The notes: generated from the sequence alone by a model not told the origin. A DNA stretch of 6,311 nucleotides from Nanobdellota archaeon (GCA_020056045.1 JAGVIM010000100.1:1-6311); one strand, 5' to 3'. Positions 1-5,130 are shown, numbered from the stretch's first letter. Numbers and translations: made by a program.

Positions 1-13
1 ATTCCTCGCTCGG
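1..13 (+). repeat. 3' end of DGR variable repeat (VR), IMH-like
   Basis: Bases 1-13 are identical to 374-386 in the template repeat. Identity stops there: VR continues GGTA where TR has AATA, and the sequences diverge after that. The core TCCTCGCTCGG has no adenine and is GC-rich in an A+T-rich region, like the IMH/IMH* pair that marks the 3' boundary of retrohoming. The two first mismatches (14 and 15 against 387 and 388) are both G in VR for A in TR. That could be an IMH/IMH* difference or adenine mutagenesis; the window does not decide. The rest of the VR is outside. Confidence 0.8.
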
Positions 14-29
14 GGTACGTTTGAGTTAG
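1..29 (+). CDS. C-terminal end of the DGR-diversified target protein (partial)
   Basis: Only the last codons are inside the window. Read in the frame that starts with an incomplete codon at 1-2, they give (N)-S-S-L-G-V-R-L-S and a TAG stop at 27-29. The frame is fixed by the template repeat downstream, where the same bases are read as NSSLG. An LG(V/F/I)R-type ending just before the stop is typical of DGR variable proteins, whose C-terminal C-type-lectin-like domain displays the diversified residues. The rest of the gene lies left of the window, so the protein's size, signal peptide and binding partner cannot be stated. The last complete base-identical stretch with the template contains almost no adenine, as expected for the initiation-of-mutagenic-homing end of a VR. 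Confidence 0.8.
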
Positions 30-30
30 A

Positions 31-43
31 GCGCCGAAGGCGC
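31..43. promoter_or_regulatory. GC hairpin immediately after the VR and target stop codon
   Basis: GCGCC (31-35) and GGCGC (39-43) form a perfect 5-bp stem around a GAA loop, starting one base after the target stop codon. Short hairpin/cruciform elements just downstream of VR are known to promote retrohoming in DGRs such as that of Bordetella phage BPP-1. Position and composition fit that role here. No T-run follows, so it does not look like an intrinsic terminator. Confidence 0.55.
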
Positions 44-70
44 GTGCCTGAAAAATTAGATTCTTGTTCT

Positions 71-82
71 AAAATATATTTT
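71..82. promoter_or_regulatory. TATA-like 12-bp palindrome in the VR-TR spacer
   Basis: AAAATATATTTT is a perfect 12-bp palindrome in the spacer between the target gene and the template repeat. It could be an archaeal TATA element for a transcript covering the template repeat, but palindromic A+T tracts also arise by chance in such DNA. The spacer 44-290 holds no credible gene on either strand. The best plus-strand frame is an 18-codon run from 90. Confidence 0.25.
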
Positions 83-138
83 GATAAATATGGAAAGATT
101 AACTCTAATGATTATAAATGAATATTTTTTTCTAACTT

Positions 139-150
139 TGCCTTAGTTAC
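139..150. repeat. Left arm of 12-bp inverted repeat bracketing the TR
   Basis: TGCCTTAGTTAC is the exact reverse complement of 397-408 on the far side of the template repeat. Pairing continues after one mismatch for three more bases (152-154 with 393-395). If both arms are transcribed, the repeat would close a loop of about 246 nt containing the TR. Confidence 0.6.
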
Positions 151-173
151 CTAATTAAAATTAGATAATTAGG
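150..173. repeat. Local hairpin, 7-bp stem
   Basis: CCTAATT (150-156) pairs with AATTAGG (167-173) across a 10-nt A+T-rich loop. It touches the left arm of the 12-bp inverted repeat at base 150 and overlaps its 3-bp extension, so it would compete only with that extension. It may be part of the structured RNA that carries the template repeat. Confidence 0.35.
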
Positions 174-205
174 CTACACGCATTTTCATTAGTGCATTAA
201 CATGC

Positions 206-214
206 TATTAAATA
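206..214 (+). promoter_or_regulatory. Candidate TATA box for the TR/RT transcript
   Basis: TATTAAATA matches an archaeal TATA box well. A start site about 25 bases downstream (near 238-242) would place the RNA 5' end at the small hairpin 241-257, about 50 bases before the template repeat. If this is the only promoter, the left arm at 139-150 would not be in the RNA. Assigned on pattern and spacing only. Confidence 0.35.
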
Positions 215-240
215 CAGCAATGATAGATAGTAACAATGAA

Positions 241-257
241 AAATTGGGTAGCAATTT
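241..257 (+). ncRNA. Small hairpin upstream of the TR (possible TR-RNA 5' element)
   Basis: AAATTG (241-246) and CAATTT (252-257) form a perfect 6-bp stem with loop GGTAG. It lies between the candidate TATA box and the template repeat. It could be a 5' structure of the template RNA, but the stem is weak. Confidence 0.3.
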
Positions 258-291
258 GGAGTGAAACCTAAAATTGTAGTGAAATTTTTAA

Positions 292-390
292 ATGAATGTG
301 CTATCTGTCGCGAGGTTTGATGCGAATTCAGACAGGGCTAACCTCAACTGCAACAGGAATCCCTCTAATACTAATTCCTCGCTCGGAATA
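292..390 (+). repeat. DGR template repeat (TR)
   Basis: The TR is the RNA template from which the RT makes cDNA with mutations at adenines; the cDNA then replaces the VR of the target gene. Its 3' end is set by the 13-base identity of 374-386 with 1-13. Its 5' end is not defined because the matching VR is outside the window; the G+C-richer block starting near 298-301 is a reasonable limit. Read in the VR frame it encodes ARFDANSDRANLNCNRNPSN followed by TNSSLG. Seven AAY codons occur in 17 codons (at 325, 340, 346, 352, 358, 367 and 373), plus adenines in AGG, GAC and ACT codons. This is the signature of a DGR template, where AAY codons give the widest amino-acid choice without stop codons. 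A weak internal stem, CTGTC (305-309) with GACAG (331-335), is also present. Confidence 0.9.
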
Positions 391-396
391 GCTTAT

Positions 397-408
397 GTAA
401 CTAAGGCA
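397..408. repeat. Right arm of 12-bp inverted repeat bracketing the TR
   Basis: GTAACTAAGGCA is the exact reverse complement of 139-150. It lies 10 bases after the TR end and 18 bases before the preferred RT start codon. Pairing of the two arms in RNA would sequester the region just 5' of the RT gene. Confidence 0.6.
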
Positions 409-426
409 TTTAAAATAAAAATAAAT

Positions 427-1032
427 ATGAAAACTTACAAAAAGATCTATTCGGAAATTTATAGTATTGATAATTTGATGAAAGCTTGGAGAAAAGCAAG
501 AAAAGGTAAGACTAAGAAAGAATATGTTACTCTTTTTGAAGAAGATACAATGGGCAATCTTTTCAAATTGCAAAAAGAATTAGTTAATCAGACTTATGAA
601 CCAAAACCACTAAAGATTTTTATTATTAGAGATCCAAAAACAAGAAAAATTGCTAAATCTGCATTTAGAGATAGAGTAATACATAATGCACTTGTTAGAG
701 TAATAGAACCTATTTTTGATAAAATCTTTATCTATGATTCATGCGCAAATAGAAAAGGCAAGGGAAATTTATTTGCATTAAAAAGATTCGACGAATTCAA
801 GAGAAAAATTTCTTCAAATGGAAAAATTATTAAAAATAATTTTAACAACAACAATTATGTTATGGGATATTGTTTTAAAGCAGATATAAAACATTATTTC
901 CAGGAAGTAGATCATGAAATTTTAATCAAGTTAATAAAAAATAAAATTCAAGATGAAAAAGTTTTGTGGCTTATTGAAAAGATATTGAAAAATCGTGCGA
1001 TTGGGGGGGGGGGGCAAGCGATTTTTCGTTAG
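427..1032 (+). CDS. DGR reverse transcriptase, N-terminal part (frameshifted)
   Basis: This is the fingers and first half of the palm of an RNA-directed DNA polymerase that copies the TR RNA into mutagenic cDNA. The start is placed at ATG 427 (MKTYKKIYSEIY) because the frame upstream, open back to ATG 292, is template repeat rather than RT-like sequence. RT motifs are visible: FRDRVIHNALVRVIEPIF and YDSCANRKGKG (fingers) and ADIKHYFQEVDH with the first catalytic Asp (residue 153, bases 883-885). The frame then runs through 12 G (1003-1014) and stops at TAG 1030-1032, giving 201 residues without the YVDD box, which is in the next frame. No strong ribosome-binding site is visible. Family assignment rests on the rest of the protein (GNLTSQ) and on the TR. 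This half alone cannot be catalytic. Confidence 0.85.
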   Translation: MKTYKKIYSEIYSIDNLMKAWRKARKGKTKKEYVTLFEEDTMGNLFKLQKELVNQTYEPKPLKIFIIRDPKTRKIAKSAFRDRVIHNALVRVIEPIFDKIFIYDSCANRKGKGNLFALKRFDEFKRKISSNGKIIKNNFNNNNYVMGYCFKADIKHYFQEVDHEILIKLIKNKIQDEKVLWLIEKILKNRAIGGGGQAIFR

Positions 1033-1492
1033 GGGGATGCCCCTTGGAAACTTAACATCTCAATTTTTTGCCAATATTTATTTAAATAAATTAGATTATT
1101 TTGTTAAACATAAATTAAAAGCAAAATATTACTTAAGATATGTTGATGACTTTGTTATTTTGCATAGGTCAAAAGAGCAACTTGAAACTTGGAAAAATCA
1201 AATTAATGAGTTTTTGATAAATGAACTAAAATTAGAACTTCACCCAGATAAATCCAAAGTAATTCCTCTTTCAAGAGGAATAGATTTTGTTGGATTTAGA
1301 AATTTCTATCATTTCAGATTATTGAGAAGGAGAAATATAAGGAAAATTCTTTTAAAAATAAATGAATTCAACAAAGGAGAAATAAGTGAAAGTCAACTTT
1401 CAGAAAGTCTACAGGGGTGGTGTGCTTATTCTAGGTGGGCTAATAGTTTTAATTTAACTATGAAGTTATGCCAGAAAATAGCTAAAAAATAA
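995..1492 (+). CDS. DGR reverse transcriptase, C-terminal part (frameshifted)
   Basis: This is the continuation of the same RT in the +1 frame. It begins within the G tract and reads VRGMPLGNLTSQFFANIYLN, with the GNLTSQ motif at 1046-1063. DGR RTs carry this type of motif where most RTs have QGxxxSP. Then come YVDD (1139-1150, the other two catalytic Asp), HPDKSKVIPLSRGIDFVGFR (motifs 6-7) and a thumb-like end with LQGWCAYSRWANS. The GTG at 995 is only the first start codon available in this frame and sits inside the upstream coding sequence; it is unlikely to be a true start. Joined to the upstream part by removing one G, the protein is about 354 residues, normal for a DGR RT, with D153 and D240/D241 as the catalytic triad. 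No other damage is seen, which argues for a recent or reversible frameshift. Confidence 0.85.
   Translation: MRLGGGGKRFFVRGMPLGNLTSQFFANIYLNKLDYFVKHKLKAKYYLRYVDDFVILHRSKEQLETWKNQINEFLINELKLELHPDKSKVIPLSRGIDFVGFRNFYHFRLLRRRNIRKILLKINEFNKGEISESQLSESLQGWCAYSRWANSFNLTMKLCQKIAKK
1003..1014 (+). repeat. Poly-G tract of 12, frameshift site in the RT
   Basis: Twelve consecutive G lie in the loop between RT motif 3 and motif 4. With 12 G the upstream frame ends at 1030-1032. With 11 or 14 G it would continue as I-G-G-G-G-K-R-F-F-V-R-G-M-P-L-G into the intact C-terminal half. Long G runs are prone to slipped-strand length change and also to sequencing or consensus errors. The direct repeat GCGATT (997-1002 and 1018-1023) flanks the tract, and a second G5 run follows at 1032-1036. 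Confidence 0.9.
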
Positions 1493-1507
1493 TTTAACAC
1501 CTAAAAC

Positions 1508-1526
1508 TTGTACCAAACATGTACAA
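1508..1526. promoter_or_regulatory. Operator-like inverted repeat upstream of the 1601 gene
   Basis: TTGTAC (1508-1513) and GTACAA (1521-1526) form a 6-bp inverted repeat with a 7-base spacer, directly upstream of the TATA-like sequence of the next gene. Its position would suit a dimeric transcription factor. A second short palindrome, CCCATTTGGG (1561-1570), lies between the TATA region and the start codon. Confidence 0.3.
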
Positions 1527-1530
1527 AAGA

Positions 1531-1557
1531 TTTAAAAGTATATATTCTAGTATATAA
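1531..1557 (+). promoter_or_regulatory. TATA-like promoter region of the membrane nuclease-like gene
   Basis: TTTAAAAG (1531-1538) and the following TATATATT/TATATAAT stretches are archaeal TATA-box candidates 44 to 70 bases ahead of ATG 1601. A start about 25 bases downstream would give a short leader. GTGAT (1585-1589), 11 bases before the start codon, is a weak partial match to the archaeal ribosome-binding sequence GGTGAT. The promoter suggests that this gene is transcribed independently of the DGR. Confidence 0.4.
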
Positions 1558-1600
1558 TTGCCCATTTGGGAAGAAGAGTTCTTTGTGATAATTCAACACT

Positions 1601-2659
1601 ATGGAAGATGACATATTCATATATTTAGTAATCGCGATAGCTATAGGCTTATTTATTGCACCAATGATTGATCCAATCAATACTTATTTTTCTAATCTAA
1701 AGAATTCAGTTGTTTCATTTATAGAGAGTAATGTCTTTTATTTGATATTATTAGGTTTATTTTTAATTTTTATAGGTATTTGCATTTATTTTGCTGTTCA
1801 AAGATTAAAAACAATCCATATAGAAAAGGAGAAAAAAGAAAAGGATATTAAAAAATTAAGACAAAAAATCCAAAAAAGCTTAGATGAAGACATCTCACAT
1901 AAGAATCTCGAAGAAGTTCTTAAGTATGTAAAAACGCTTAAAGAATTAAAAAATGAATCTATGGGCTATAATGAGCTTAATGATTCAATAGATTCTATAG
2001 AAAATAGATTATCTAAGACAAAAAAAGAATACAATGATGCAAAAGAACGCAAAACAAATCAATTACTAAAACAAGAAAGAGAGGATATTAAAAAAGATAT
2101 TAAAGAACTTGAACAAAAACAATATGTAAAAGAAATGTATCAAAAAGAAAATGATGATACTATTGCATCAAAGCTTAATACCGAAGAAAATCCTGTGTTT
2201 AAAATTAAAGATTTAAGGATTTTTGAAAGAGAATCTCTTTTAAGGCAAGGTTACAAACAACTAAATGAGTATGATTTAGTTGAAAGAAAAATTATTACAG
2301 TTCTTGTCAAGTCTCCTTTAAATCATTCTCCTACTCATACTTTTTTAGTTTGGTCAGCTAAAAGATTATTGAAAAAATTTAATGGAGTTACAAATATCCA
2401 AGATCATGAAACAAAATTTGCAGATATAACTTTTAAATTAAATAACAAATATTATGCATTGGAGATTGAAACAGGAAGTCTTATCTTTCATAAAAAAAGA
2501 CTTCTTGAAAAAGCAAATTTTCTCAATTCAAAATTTAATGGAAAATGGTTTTTTATTGTTTCAAACAAAACTTTAGTCTCAAAATACAGAAATTTTGGAC
2601 CTGCCACCCAGAGAAGTGAAGTTGAAAAAAAGCTATTAAAAATGCTAGAAAAAGCCTAA
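1601..2659 (+). CDS. Membrane-anchored coiled-coil protein with PD-(D/E)xK-like C-terminal domain
   Basis: The 352-residue protein is not one I can name. Two hydrophobic segments (about residues 5-22 and 45-66) anchor it in the membrane. A highly charged Lys/Glu-rich stretch, about 70-185, should form long helices or a coiled coil. The C-terminal domain, about 228-350, has alternating strands and helices with ADITF (D275) followed by a strand ending ALEIETG (E288, E290). A D-then-ExE arrangement recalls the PD-(D/E)xK nuclease-like fold, but the usual lysine is replaced by Glu, so activity is uncertain. THTFLVWSAKRLLKK (from about 245) would be the preceding helix. It lies 108 bases after the RT and has its own promoter, so a link to the DGR is not shown. 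Fold assignment is an inference; the membrane and coiled-coil parts are plain in the sequence. Confidence 0.75.
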   Translation: MEDDIFIYLVIAIAIGLFIAPMIDPINTYFSNLKNSVVSFIESNVFYLILLGLFLIFIGICIYFAVQRLKTIHIEKEKKEKDIKKLRQKIQKSLDEDISHKNLEEVLKYVKTLKELKNESMGYNELNDSIDSIENRLSKTKKEYNDAKERKTNQLLKQEREDIKKDIKELEQKQYVKEMYQKENDDTIASKLNTEENPVFKIKDLRIFERESLLRQGYKQLNEYDLVERKIITVLVKSPLNHSPTHTFLVWSAKRLLKKFNGVTNIQDHETKFADITFKLNNKYYALEIETGSLIFHKKRLLEKANFLNSKFNGKWFFIVSNKTLVSKYRNFGPATQRSEVEKKLLKMLEKA

Positions 2660-2660
2660 A

Positions 2661-2691
2661 TTTTGCCACCCAGATTTGGCAGGTGGCAAAA
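2661..2691. repeat. 10-bp perfect stem-loop after the 1601 gene
   Basis: TTTTGCCACC (2661-2670) and GGTGGCAAAA (2682-2691) are perfect complements around an 11-base loop, starting one base after the stop codon of the upstream gene. The word TGCCACCCAGA in the left arm (2664-2674) also occurs inside the end of that gene (2602-2612). The tract order is T-stem-A, opposite to an intrinsic terminator. It may protect the mRNA 3' end or be a small dispersed repeat. Confidence 0.6.
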
Positions 2692-2741
2692 AGCATTTGT
2701 CGAATATAAAAACCTCTAAAAAAGTCAGAAAAGCCACTGGC

Positions 2742-2767
2742 GTATATATGTCTGTATACATATATAC
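2742..2767. promoter_or_regulatory. 10-bp inverted repeat, operator-like
   Basis: GTATATATGT (2742-2751) and ACATATATAC (2758-2767) are perfect complements with a 6-base spacer. The element lies about 45 bases upstream of the TATA-like box of the following operon. A dimeric regulator site is the simplest reading. No regulator gene is recognised nearby. Confidence 0.45.
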
Positions 2768-2810
2768 CTTATATCTATCTGCTCATTCTTAGAGAACCAA
2801 AAGATAGAAA

Positions 2811-2818
2811 AATTTATA
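2811..2818 (+). promoter_or_regulatory. TATA-like box of the three-gene operon
   Basis: AATTTATA, preceded by an A-rich stretch (2807-2812), resembles an archaeal TATA box. A start about 25 bases downstream, near 2840, would leave a leader of under 20 bases before ATG 2857. That fits the absence of a Shine-Dalgarno sequence. Confidence 0.4.
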
Positions 2819-2856
2819 GGTAAGTTCTACATAATAAAAATAGGAATTATTGGAAA

Positions 2857-3225
2857 ATGTCTAGATATGAACTAAGTTTAAATGGGGCAAAAAAACTGCA
2901 AAAATGGGCATTGGAAGTTAGCGAAGCAAAGAAATTTTTAGACACAATTCCAAAATTTAAATCTGGAAAAAAGAAACCTGGATTGTATGTTGATTATGAA
3001 ATTGATGAATCTGAACTAGAAGATGACGGACTTGATTATTCGACTCCTGAAGTTGCAAGAGTCCTAGCTGTTGATAAAAAAGGTAAAGAAACACTTATTG
3101 GAACAATAAGTGCTTATAATTGGGAGTCTTATTGGCTTGATATTGGTGGTGAAATGCAAGTTGATACTGCAAAGAATTGGTGGGAGTTAATTAATGAAGA
3201 ATATAAAAAGATGTTAAATGATTAA
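2857..3225 (+). CDS. Acidic hypothetical protein, first gene of operon
   Basis: I do not recognise this 122-residue protein. It starts with a basic helix-like segment (residues 1-40: ELSLNGAKKLQKWALEVSEA then KKFLDTIPKFKSGKKK). It continues with an acidic, strand-rich part (YVDYEIDESELEDDGLDY, then VARVLAVDKKGKETLIGTI) and ends in a Trp-rich helix (YNWESYWLDI, NWWELINEEYKKML). It has no signal peptide, membrane segment or Cys cluster, so it is likely cytoplasmic. ATG 2857 is the first start after the TATA-like box; there is no clear ribosome-binding site. The SWIM-domain gene begins 8 bases after its stop, so the two are probably co-transcribed. The size is near that of the DGR accessory protein Avd, but the mixed strand-rich composition does not match Avd's four-helix bundle. 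Confidence 0.75.
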   Translation: MSRYELSLNGAKKLQKWALEVSEAKKFLDTIPKFKSGKKKPGLYVDYEIDESELEDDGLDYSTPEVARVLAVDKKGKETLIGTISAYNWESYWLDIGGEMQVDTAKNWWELINEEYKKMLND

Positions 3226-3233
3226 GATAAAAA

Positions 3234-4841
3234 ATGGATACAATAAATGATATAAAAATTGAGGATGTTGAAGAGTTGTTTGATAACGAGATATTTGGAA
3301 GAGGAGAAGAATATTTTGATGAGAACCTTGTAAAAGATATGGAACTTATTGATAATAAGACCCTAATGGGAACCGTTACTGGAAATAATCGCTATAAAGT
3401 TACTATATCTATAGATTATGAGGGAGATATTTCATGTGATTGTACTTGTCCTTGTGAATTTAATTGCAAGCATTCAGCGGCTTTATTATTAAAATGGATT
3501 TCAGAAAAGAATAATTTTAGTAATAAAGACCAGTTTGATAATAAAAAAGAAATTATTCAGAAAGAAGAGTCAATTCAGAATATAGTTTCAAAGAAAAGTA
3601 AGGAAGAGTTAGCAGAACTTGTAATGGAGATGTTGAGTCAAAACCCAGAATTAAAATCTTTGATTGTTTTGAGAAAAAACGAAATTCTTCAGAAAATAAG
3701 AAGGATTTTTTCAAGATTTTGGGACTGGAATGAAATTCGAGATCTAATTTCAGAATTAGACCTTATAATTGAGTGTATTAAAAAGAATAAACATTTATGG
3801 GGAAATGAATTATTAGAAGAAATAGAAAAAGCTTCATTGATAATTATTAAAGGAATTGATAGTGTTAGGGATGATGATGGAGCACTTTCAGATTTTTTAG
3901 AAGAATGGTTTGAAATTTATGGAGAGATATTTGCATCAACAAAACCTTCAATTGAAGAAAAGAAAAATTTCATAGAAAAAATGAAAAAGCTTATTGAAAA
4001 AGATGATTATGGATTTGATAGTGATATTGAAAGAGCAATATACGGGATGTGCAAAACAAAAGAAGATATAGATTTAATAAAAGAATACTATAAGATTAAA
4101 AATTGGTATTATGATGAAAAAACTGGTAAAGAAGGGTACGATTATGAAGGAAATGATGACTTTTATCTTGAACTTTATGAAAAAATAGGGGCAGATAAAG
4201 AATACCTTAATTTTGCAAAAGATAAAGGTTTTTCAATTGAGTACATTGATAAATTAATTTCACTTAATAAACTTAATCAAGCTCTTGAAGAATGCAACAA
4301 ACAAAAGAAGTATAATCAAGAAATTGAAGAAAGGAAATATAAAATTTTGAAAATTCTTAGAAATGAAAAAGATGCTCAGAAAGTATTATTTGAACTAGCC
4401 AAATATACTTGTAGTTTAGATTTTATATTAAAATTAAAAAAAGAAAGCACTAAAAAAGAATGGGAAATGTATAAAAATGAAATTATTGATAAGGCAAAAA
4501 AGACAAAAATAAATGAAATTGTTTCTAAAATATATTATCATGAAGAAGATTATCTTAATGCTTATGAATATGCGAAAAATTTAACAAATTCTGAATATCT
4601 TGAGCTTTTAGCAAAAAAATTATCTAAAGATAATCCTAATAAAGCATGCTTACTATTAAGGAAGTTAATATTTCAATGGATATTATCAGGTTCAGGTTAT
4701 CCTTATAAAAAAGCAGGCAAACTCTTAAATGAAATAAAACAAATAGATAATTCTGGAAGCATTTTTAAAAAAATTAAAAATGAAATAATAAAAGAGCATA
4801 AGAAAAAATATTCCCTTATGGATATAATAGAAAAAATATGA
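3234..4841 (+). CDS. SWIM zinc-finger protein with long helical C-terminal region
   Basis: The 535-residue protein has an N-terminal SWIM domain. A helix and strands lead to CDCTCPCEFNCKHSAALLL, giving C68-x-C70-x7-C78-x-H80, the CxCxnCxH zinc-binding pattern, with two extra Cys at 72 and 74. SWIM domains are thought to bind DNA or proteins and often accompany SNF2-type helicases; no helicase is visible here. From about residue 95 to the end the sequence is Lys/Glu-rich and almost wholly helical, with short repeated helix pairs such as LNQALEECNKQKKYNQEIEE and YLNAYEYAKNLTNSEYLELL. These suggest TPR-like or similar scaffold repeats. ATG 3234 follows the previous stop by 8 bases without a visible Shine-Dalgarno sequence. 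The stop overlaps the next start (ATGA), indicating translational coupling. The molecular role is unknown; a protein-binding scaffold with a zinc-finger head is my inference. Confidence 0.85.
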   Translation: MDTINDIKIEDVEELFDNEIFGRGEEYFDENLVKDMELIDNKTLMGTVTGNNRYKVTISIDYEGDISCDCTCPCEFNCKHSAALLLKWISEKNNFSNKDQFDNKKEIIQKEESIQNIVSKKSKEELAELVMEMLSQNPELKSLIVLRKNEILQKIRRIFSRFWDWNEIRDLISELDLIIECIKKNKHLWGNELLEEIEKASLIIIKGIDSVRDDDGALSDFLEEWFEIYGEIFASTKPSIEEKKNFIEKMKKLIEKDDYGFDSDIERAIYGMCKTKEDIDLIKEYYKIKNWYYDEKTGKEGYDYEGNDDFYLELYEKIGADKEYLNFAKDKGFSIEYIDKLISLNKLNQALEECNKQKKYNQEIEERKYKILKILRNEKDAQKVLFELAKYTCSLDFILKLKKESTKKEWEMYKNEIIDKAKKTKINEIVSKIYYHEEDYLNAYEYAKNLTNSEYLELLAKKLSKDNPNKACLLLRKLIFQWILSGSGYPYKKAGKLLNEIKQIDNSGSIFKKIKNEIIKEHKKKYSLMDIIEKI

Positions 4842-5128
4842 AAAAGCTATACAAAAAAGAGCATATTCTAAACTGGTATTTTGGAAATTATTGTGCCAAA
4901 TGTGGGAAAATAGATTCAGAATCTGAAGACGATGAACAACAATGTTTTGAAAAAATGAAAGAGGTTATTAAGAATATTGAAGCTAGTGAAATTACACATA
5001 AACAATTTGTTGATATTATAAGAAATAGCGATTTCTGTCATCCTACTACAAGAAAATTTTGTGAATGTAAGCTATGTAAATTTTCTGGAATTAACAATAA
5101 TTATTGGATAAGGATGGAATTTAAATGA
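4838..5128 (+). CDS. Small Cys-rich putative zinc-binding protein
   Basis: I do not recognise this 96-residue protein. It has seven Cys: C19-x2-C22 (YCAKCGK), C36, and the C-terminal group C67, C75, C77 and C80 (DFCHPTTRKFCECKLCKF). Two pairs of ligands, CxxC and CxCxxC with a His at 68, could bind one or two zinc ions. The middle (about 30-60) is acidic and helical. Its ATG shares bases with the TGA of the SWIM gene (ATGA at 4838-4841), so the two are very likely translated together and may work as partners. It is the last gene before a T-rich terminator and a convergent gene. No signal peptide or membrane segment is seen. Confidence 0.75.
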   Translation: MKKLYKKEHILNWYFGNYCAKCGKIDSESEDDEQQCFEKMKEVIKNIEASEITHKQFVDIIRNSDFCHPTTRKFCECKLCKFSGINNNYWIRMEFK

Positions 5129-5130
5129 AA

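Noticed and set aside
90..146. Short plus-strand frame of 18 codons in the VR-TR spacer
   Set aside because: It has no ribosome-binding site, no coding character, and overlaps the inverted-repeat arm.
328..573. Minus-strand open frame of 81 codons
   Set aside because: It lies across the template repeat and RT start, is Phe/Ile/Ser-rich as expected for the antisense of an A-rich gene, and shows no domain.
995..997. GTG as a genuine start for a separate RT protein
   Set aside because: It lies inside the upstream coding region, and the product would lack the fingers and the first catalytic Asp.
1003..1036. G-quadruplex as the main function of the G tract
   Set aside because: A G12 run with a nearby G5 could fold so, but its placement at the exact frameshift in a catalytic gene makes slippage the simpler reading.
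427..1492. Group II intron maturase or retron RT
   Set aside because: There is no maturase/HNH domain and no intron boundary or msr-msd-like structure. GNLTSQ plus an adjacent AAY-rich TR matching a target end points to a DGR.
2661..2691. Intrinsic terminator
   Set aside because: The stem is preceded by T and followed by A on the plus strand, with no downstream U tract.
2857..3225. Avd-like DGR accessory protein
   Set aside because: The size is close, but the sequence is acidic and strand-rich rather than a basic four-helix bundle, and it lies far from the RT behind its own promoter.
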